DNA from: Fomitopsis serialis
Taxonomy: Eukaryota; Basidiomycota; Agaricomycetes; Polyporales; Fomitopsidaceae
Length of the DNA: 64,000 nt
Assembly: GCF_022376445.1 (NCBI RefSeq)
Contig: NW_025954969.1
Location: 372,001-436,000, forward strand
Reading direction: 5' to 3'
Position numbers and translations under genes: made by a program. This document shows, one piece after another, positions 58,597 through 64,000 of the stretch; the stretch's first letter is position 1, and every line of letters starts with the position of its first letter. Under the pieces are notes generated by a model. That model did no database searches. It saw only the letters and a program-made list of their open reading frames with translations, and was not told the DNA's origin.

Positions 58597-58951
58597 CATA
58601 TCGTCGCACGTACCGCGTATGTGATTGTTGCGTTCAATCCTAGACTTGTCCTTTGTCGGGCTGTGCAAGATCCGTTTCCTACATATAGTGTAATCTGTGA
58701 GAAGGACAGTTACAATGCGATACCGAAGCTTAAGCATGGAGGGATCGTCGCAAGAGCGCACAAGCGCCATGTCACAACTGGGCTCTTTAAGCCACGTGCA
58801 TTGTCCCACGCTCTGACGACACCAACTGAGGCCACAGCAAGCCACAGACAGCACAGCGACTTAGCCGACGCGTCCACCCCCCTCCACGCGTTTTCTGCCA
58901 CCTTGTATATTTAAACCAACCTGGGGCTCACAGCTCCTTGATTTCCCAAGA
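58597..58951. promoter_or_regulatory. promoter region of the Lunapark gene
   Basis: 355 nt between the Ste14-like stop and the Lunapark ATG. It includes a TATA-like element TATATTTAA at 58906-58914, about 40 nt before the ATG, preceded by a C-rich tract. The TATA distance implies a very short 5' UTR. Confidence 0.5.
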
Positions 58952-60513
58952 ATGGGTCTCTTTTCCCGCTGGTTCAGCAAGGTGCGCTTTCTCTACTCTC
59001 AGGCGCGAGACTACGAAGGTCGAATCGTTCACGAACTATTCTACGGTGTACAGGCTCAACCAGAAGATTACGAACAGGTCCTTGCGTCGCTCGGCAACGA
59101 CATTGCGAAGCGACAACAACACCTCTCCGAAATTCGGCTGCGCGAGCGCCGCTCGACGCTCCTCTTCTCCGTCTACGCACTCGCACTCTGGGGCCTCTGG
59201 GCGGGCCTCTGGTATGCGGACTATCTTCCGAATGTCAGCACCATGCTCCCCGGTGTAAGTGGACATGCACGAGGGAGTGCATGGGAGAAGACCGCGAAGA
59301 GCATGCCAGTCTTCGTGGGGCCGATCGTGTAAGTGGTCTGTTTTACGCGTTACGGGCTATATGCTAAGAGAAACACCTGGTAGGATCCTATTCATGCGGA
59401 GAATTGTGCAGATTTGGTACACGAGGGCGGGCGATGCTGAAGGTACGTGCCCTCACGTCTTCTGAGCGTGCACTTTGTCGCGCCACGCCACTGCCCAGCC
59501 AGTTTTGCTGGTGAGACGGCTACTTGCATGACCAGGCAACCTTGCCCTGCGCATCCCCGCCGGATTCGCGCTCCCCTCACTGAGGCTGTGCTGCTTTTTG
59601 CTCGGGCATCTGACTAACCCTAACCTTACCGCAGAGAAAGCCCTCATCACCCTACGCAAGCAACAGCGCGAAAAGATCGAGGAAATCAAGAACAAGACTA
59701 ACTACTACTCCACCCGAAATTTAATTGAGCGATACGATGACGGACCCCGCCCTGGCCCGCCTGGGACGCCGCAGAGACCGCAGGCGCCTCAACAGCAGCA
59801 AAGGCTACCGCAGACACCCTTGCGCCCTGCACAACAGCTGAATCCTCAGACTCCTGCGCCGGCACCAATGTCTCCGAGCTTGCAACAGCAGCTTTCCCGT
59901 GTGTAGTCTCACTCTTAGTATTTGTAAAAACATGTGTTAACGACGTGTTGCGTGCTTAGCTTCGCCATTGCGTCCGATGCCGCCGCCGCGGAAGCAGTGG
60001 TTCGACAAGCTCGCAGATGCAATTCTCGGTGACGACGACGGGACCTCCGTCGGCGCCGCCGCCTCGCGTTACGCCCTCATCTGCCAGAAGTGCTTCGCGC
60101 ACAACGGGCTCGTGAAGGAGAGCATGTGGGAGGATGCACGTACGTTGCTCTTTCACTTCTACCCTTTCGCGTATGCACGAAGCATTGACGACTGGGTGGT
60201 GCTTTTTTCCGACAGAGTACGTCTGCCCGAAATGTGGCCACTTCAACCCGTCCGCACGAGCGATGCGCGGGACGCGTGCGAAGTCCGGTTCGCCGGACGC
60301 ACGCCCGTCTACGTCGCCTCCCAATGCCGTCCCGCCTGCGCACCCACAACGTGCGTTCGTCCGATGATGGCCATACCTGCGGGGCCGAACGGCGCGGCCA
60401 GCTCGGGCGCAAACTTTGCGGGGAACGGGGCCGTGAACGTGAGGCAACGCCCGAGGGGTGACGACGCGGCGGTGGTGGACGAGGCGAGTGTCAGTATGGA
60501 CGTGGACTCATAG
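58952..60513 (+). CDS. LNP1: Lunapark homologue (ER network three-way junction protein), C-terminal frame break
   Basis: Membrane protein stabilising three-way junctions of the tubular ER. The N-terminus MGLFSRWFSKVRFLYSQARD (MG at position 1-2 as in myristoylated Lunapark), then a coiled coil (DIAKRQQHLSEIRLRERR), a first hydrophobic span (LLFSVYALALWGLWAGLWYA) and a second (MPVFVGPIVILFMRRIVQIW). After an intron comes a second coiled coil (LITLRKQQREKIEEIKNKTN) with YYSTRNLIERYD, a Pro/Gln-rich linker, KQWFDKLADAILGDD and the zinc finger ALICQKCFAHNGL and YVCPKCGHFNPS (two CxxC pairs). In the last exon the frame closes early at 60367, while another frame gives an acidic Lunapark-like ending SVSMDVDS at 60513. 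One base is probably missing near 60345-60366. The extent of one intron near 59255 is uncertain. Confidence 0.87.
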
Positions 60514-61392
60514 TCGGTGATGTTTGGGCACTGTTGATGGAGGGTGGATTAGGACGGGATTGTTCTGTTCGTTGGTATGTTCTGCACCTTGTTTTGTTTT
60601 GTGAGTATGTTTATTGTGCGGTGTCCCCCGTGCGGTTATGGGAGAACAGTTCTGGGACCCAGGAAGCTTGTTTGGAAGCTGGACGGATGATGGATCGGAG
60701 GTTCCGCAGGCACGATCGTACCAGGTTTGGAGCGATCGTTAGGCTGGTGCAGGATCTCGACCGAATCTCAACATACTCGATCGAAGATCCTTGATCAGAG
60801 GAGCTTTTTCACGATCTATTGAAGGGCTTCGTATGTCTGATTGTCACAATGACCGATCTTCAGAGTAATTACTGCGACGCCCTCAGCCCTGGTTATCTTT
60901 CCTCATCCAGGCATCTCGAGCTTGCAAGCCTGAAACGATGTTCATTGTGAGTGCTCAAGTGGATCGTGTTGTGGGTCTGTGATGCCTCCGTAGACAAGCC
61001 TCAGTTCCGCGCGCACTTAAGAGGGTACGAGATCGTGGCAATCCAGGAATGGCAAGAACACCGCGATCGCGTGGAGGCCTCGGCATTTCATCAGTGCGTC
61101 AAACAACCGACTCAGCCGTGTACTTCGATCTGCTACTCATGTCACCGACGACCGGTGTTCCCGGTCACCATTGAAGTCAACAAGTTGCCATTCGCGGGGC
61201 GGCGGTATGTCTCATTATTGAGATATTCATGCTTGGCGCTGTGCTGATGCTACCGTGCACCGTTTGTTCGACCTTCGCTGCGCGCAGCTTGTCTCGTCGT
61301 CAGATCGCAGTGACTGTTGCGTACTGTACTGTTCACAGTACCCAAGTCAAGCAAGGGCATTGAACCGCACACAAGCTGGCAGATTCACCCGG

Positions 61393-61416
61393 GCCCGAGC
61401 CCGAGCCCGAGCCCGA
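61393..61416. repeat. (GCCCGA)4 hexanucleotide repeat
   Basis: Four perfect tandem copies of GCCCGA, about 250 nt before the reductase start codon. The unit contains no obvious known operator; it is a candidate length-variable promoter element. Confidence 0.85.
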
Positions 61417-61604
61417 AGGCCGCTCATGCTCTCACACGTGATTGGGCGAACTACAAGATCGTGTAACAGTGTTCGTCAACGCGTCAACACTCAGCGTTTC
61501 AACAGGCATCCGCGCGCACCTCAGGCGTCGCCGGTTATGCATCTGTGCGCTAAATCTGTGCTGACTGGCATCTCTTCCTCCATTCTATACTTGCAACGAC
61601 CAGC

Positions 61605-61613
61605 TATATATAT
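61605..61613 (+). promoter_or_regulatory. TATA box of the adenylate-forming reductase
   Basis: TATATATAT located 55 nt upstream of the ATG at 61668, with CT-rich sequence on both sides. A clear TATA box suggests a regulated rather than constitutive gene. Confidence 0.6.
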
Positions 61614-61667
61614 GGAGTGCGGCTCCTTTGTCGTCGAAACATACCCCTACACCTCGCACTGACCAGC

Positions 61668-64000
61668 ATGGCTCCTGCGGACATTGACTTTCCTCCATTG
61701 GACGGGTCCATCAACGTCCTACCTGGCTTCATCGACTACCATGCCAAACACAATCCGGAACGTCCGTTCTTCGTCTTCCCGTATCCCGATCTCGCTTCCG
61801 ATGAACTTCGCACTGTATCTTTCCTCGAGTTTGCACAGGGCACCCACCGAGCCGCCTACGCCTTTCGTGCAAGCCGCGAAGGACCAGATGGCGCTGTCGT
61901 CGCGATGATCGCGAATGTCGACACGCTTCTATACCATGCGATGTTTGTCGGGCTCGTTCGAGCGGGGTACGTGCCCTTCCCGATGTCTCCGCGGAACTCA
62001 GCGCCCGCGATCGCGAACATGATGCAGCGCACGCAGTGCCATCGCATCATCTCACAGACCGCATTCACCGAGCTCATGGCCGGCGTGCGTGGCGAGTTAC
62101 CGTCCGATTACGCCATGAAAGTTGACGAGTCTCCCTCGCTCACGTCCATCTTTCCCTCGTTGGACTCTCCTTCCAACGGACGTGCCTCTCCGTTTGCCCC
62201 GCCCGAGCCGTACCCTCCACCGCCACATGAGCCCTCACCCACTTCTGTTGCCTTTTACTTGCACTCCTCCGGGTCCACGGGGCACCCGAAACCCATCCCA
62301 CAGACGCACGAATTCGTCCGCATCTGGTGTACTCTGCCGCCCACGCTGGGAGCCCGCTTCCATGGCCGCCAATACGGTGGGCACGCCCTCCCGTCATTCC
62401 ACACTATGGGCATAGCTGTCCAGCTGCTTGCGCCGCTTGCGTCTGGCCTCCCGGGGAGCCTGTTCCCCCCGAGAGCAGTGCAAGGCGCCCCGCCGGTCGT
62501 GCCGACGCCGCAGAATACGATAGATACTGCGAGGAAGACTGGTTGTAACACGATTGTCACCGTACCGGCGTTCCTGGAGGTGAAAGTGGCGCTACTTAGA
62601 TGGTGATTTTGTGTGCTGATTGATAATAAGGCTTGGGCGCATAACGATGAGGACATCGAGTACTTAGCGACGCTGAAGTGTCTCGTAAGTGTTTAGGTTC
62701 TTAATCATTTGGCATCGTCTCATCCTCGTATTGTTAGCTTTTTGCGGGGGGCCCCTTGTCGAAGGTTAATGGCGACAAGCTTGTTGCTCGCGGAGTTCGT
62801 CTCTGCGCGGGATACGGTACCACCGAGGTAGGCACCTTGTCTGATCTCCCGGACGACGCAGTGTCAGCCGTGCGGATGGGAGTGGATAGCCCTGCCGACG
62901 TAGTAAAGCAGAGATGGGTGGACCAGGGTGATGGAACGTATGAACTGCAGTTTCTGGTGCGCTCTCCAAAGAACGGTGCAAGTCAGCGTTCTGACACATG
63001 GGATATCAGAGCTGCCCCACGCATCGGCCTGCAGTCGAGAACTTCCAACTACCAAACGGCGAGCACGGCTATTCTACGTCTGACATCTGGATTCCACACC
63101 CTACCAAACCAGGTCTCTGGAAAATGTAAGTCTCATATCTCACGACTTGGAGGATACGCCCATGCTCACGCACGTCACAGAGTCGCGCGTACTGACGATG
63201 TCATTGTGCTGGGGTCCGGTGAGTGTCGCTTGCAGTGATGTCGTCTCGGTTATAAGTTCACCGATCACTGACCAATGCACCTGGTCTGGTGGACATAGGT
63301 GAGAAGACTGTCCCGATCCAGCTCGAAGGCCACGTCAGCGCACATCCCCTCGTCGTCGGCGTCGTCGCGTTCGGACGCGGTCATCAGCAATCGGTATCCT
63401 CGTCGAGGCCAAGGCTGGGTCCGCACCCGACCCAGCCGACGAGGCCGCTGCCGCAGAGTTCCGAAATGCGATCTGGTGAGTCACCGTGTCCGTGATCCAG
63501 TGAAGCACCCTGTAGCTCTGACTTTCATGTGCAGGCCGCGTGTCGAACAGGCGAATCATGAAGCCCCGGCGTTCTCGCGGGTCTTCAAGGAAATGATACT
63601 CGTCGCAGATCCGAGCCGTCCGCTCCCTCGCGCGGGAAAGGGCACAGTCCAGCGGAAGAAGGCGCTCGAGCTGTATGCTCAGGATATTGAAGACCTGTGA
63701 GTAGCTAAATCCGCGATCCGGAGCCTGTACAGACGGAGGGGGCTGATCGTGGGCGTAGGTACAGACGGTCGAGGAGAGTGCAAACGCCCATGAGGTCGCG
63801 CCGCCGCAATCATGGGAGGCACAGGATGTGCAGAAGTGGCTGGCGCAACATGCTGCGAGTATTCATGCGGAAGAAACGGCTGATCCTGACAGGGACTTGT
63901 TCGAACAAGGTTCGATAGGTACGTCTCCTCTGCTGTCTTTCTGTGATAGATGCTGACGACATTTGACGTGAACGATAGTCTCAGCGCAACTTTCCTCCGG
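61668..64000 (+). CDS. adenylate-forming reductase (NRPS-like), 3' part outside the window
   Basis: Multidomain enzyme that activates a carboxylic acid as adenylate, loads it on a carrier domain and usually reduces it to an aldehyde. The adenylation domain starts MAPADIDFPPLDGSINVLPG and shows GLVRAGYVPFPMSPRNSAPA, the AMP-binding loop YLHSSGSTGHPKPIPQTH, LCAGYGTTEVG, SDIWIPHPTKPGLWKI and RTDDVIVLGSGEKTVP. Then ILVEAKAGSAPDPADE, FSRVFKEMILVADPSRPLPR and KGTVQRKKALELYAQDIEDL precede a linker. At the window edge LFEQG and DSLSATFLR form the carrier-domain serine motif GFDSLS, if one T is restored at 63911-63912. Another base is missing near 63385 (GHQ then AIGILVEA). The reductase (R) domain, if present, lies beyond 64000. 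The substrate cannot be predicted by eye. Confidence 0.87.

Larger units (their letters stand above)
60514..61667. other. intergenic region upstream of the adenylate-forming reductase
   Basis: 1.15 kb with no supported gene. It contains a GCCCGA hexamer repeat and a strong TATA box near its right end, both listed separately. Confidence 0.5.

Overview
The window looks like nuclear DNA of a filamentous basidiomycete, most likely a GC-rich wood- or litter-inhabiting Agaricomycete. The evidence is dense protein-coding DNA split by many 50-60 nt GT-AG introns, a Basidiomycota-type DUF6699 protein, ergosterol and heme genes, a fungal adenylate-forming reductase and a Ste14-like methyltransferase of the type seen in mushroom-forming fungi. 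No virus, plasmid, CRISPR array, rRNA or convincing tRNA was seen, and no transposon domain was recognised.

Layout. 1-3.0 kb: 3' part of a KduD-like short-chain dehydrogenase (+). 3.0-6.4 kb: no recognisable gene. 6.4-7.8 kb: tRNA-dihydrouridine synthase (-). 8.2-8.8 kb: unidentified hydrophobic exons (-). 9.6-10.5 kb: p24 cargo receptor Erv25 (+). 10.9-11.9 kb: SET-domain protein 1 (+). 12.1-13.7 kb: D-galactonate dehydratase-like enolase (-). 14.7-16.5 kb: SRRM1-like PWI/RS splicing factor (-). 17.7-18.9 kb: SET-domain protein 2 (+). 20-20.8 kb: single-span membrane protein (+). 22.8-26.5 kb: head-to-head protoporphyrinogen oxidase HEM14 (-) and C-8 sterol isomerase ERG2 (+). 26.9-30.2 kb: glutathione S-transferase and old-yellow-enzyme oxidoreductase (+). 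30.9-32.5 kb: F-box protein (+). 32.7-35.6 kb: Kelch protein KEL3 (-). 35.9-38.0 kb: kinase-like protein with an unusual N-terminus (+). 39.6-45.7 kb: DDX60-like Ski2-family helicase (+). 45.8-49.8 kb: DHTKD1-type 2-oxoadipate dehydrogenase E1 (-). 51.4-53.9 kb: SPFH/band-7 protein (+). 54.4-55.6 kb: DUF6699 protein (+). 57.9-58.6 kb: Ste14-like methyltransferase lacking its catalytic core (+). 59.0-60.5 kb: Lunapark ER-shaping protein (+). 61.7-64.0 kb: adenylate-forming reductase, cut by the window end (+).

How the genes relate. Most are housekeeping genes with no operon-like logic. Plausible links are a sugar-acid pair (KduD-like dehydrogenase and galactonate dehydratase, 9 kb apart), a heme/sterol divergent pair sharing one 326-nt promoter, and a neighbouring GST/old-yellow-enzyme pair suited to detoxifying electrophiles.

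The strongest cross-cutting signal concerns sequence quality or decay. About half of the conserved genes can be read through only if one missing base is allowed at specific points, and every case I could place is a loss, mostly inside or beside a short homopolymer. Intact genes lie between the broken ones. This looks more like an assembly or base-calling artefact than parallel pseudogenisation, and it must be resolved before any gene here is called dead. I did not find a convincing new multi-gene system. The most unusual single items are the core-less Ste14 homologue, the Trp-rich N-terminal module of the band-7 gene, the N-terminal module of the kinase-like gene, and the oversized introns.
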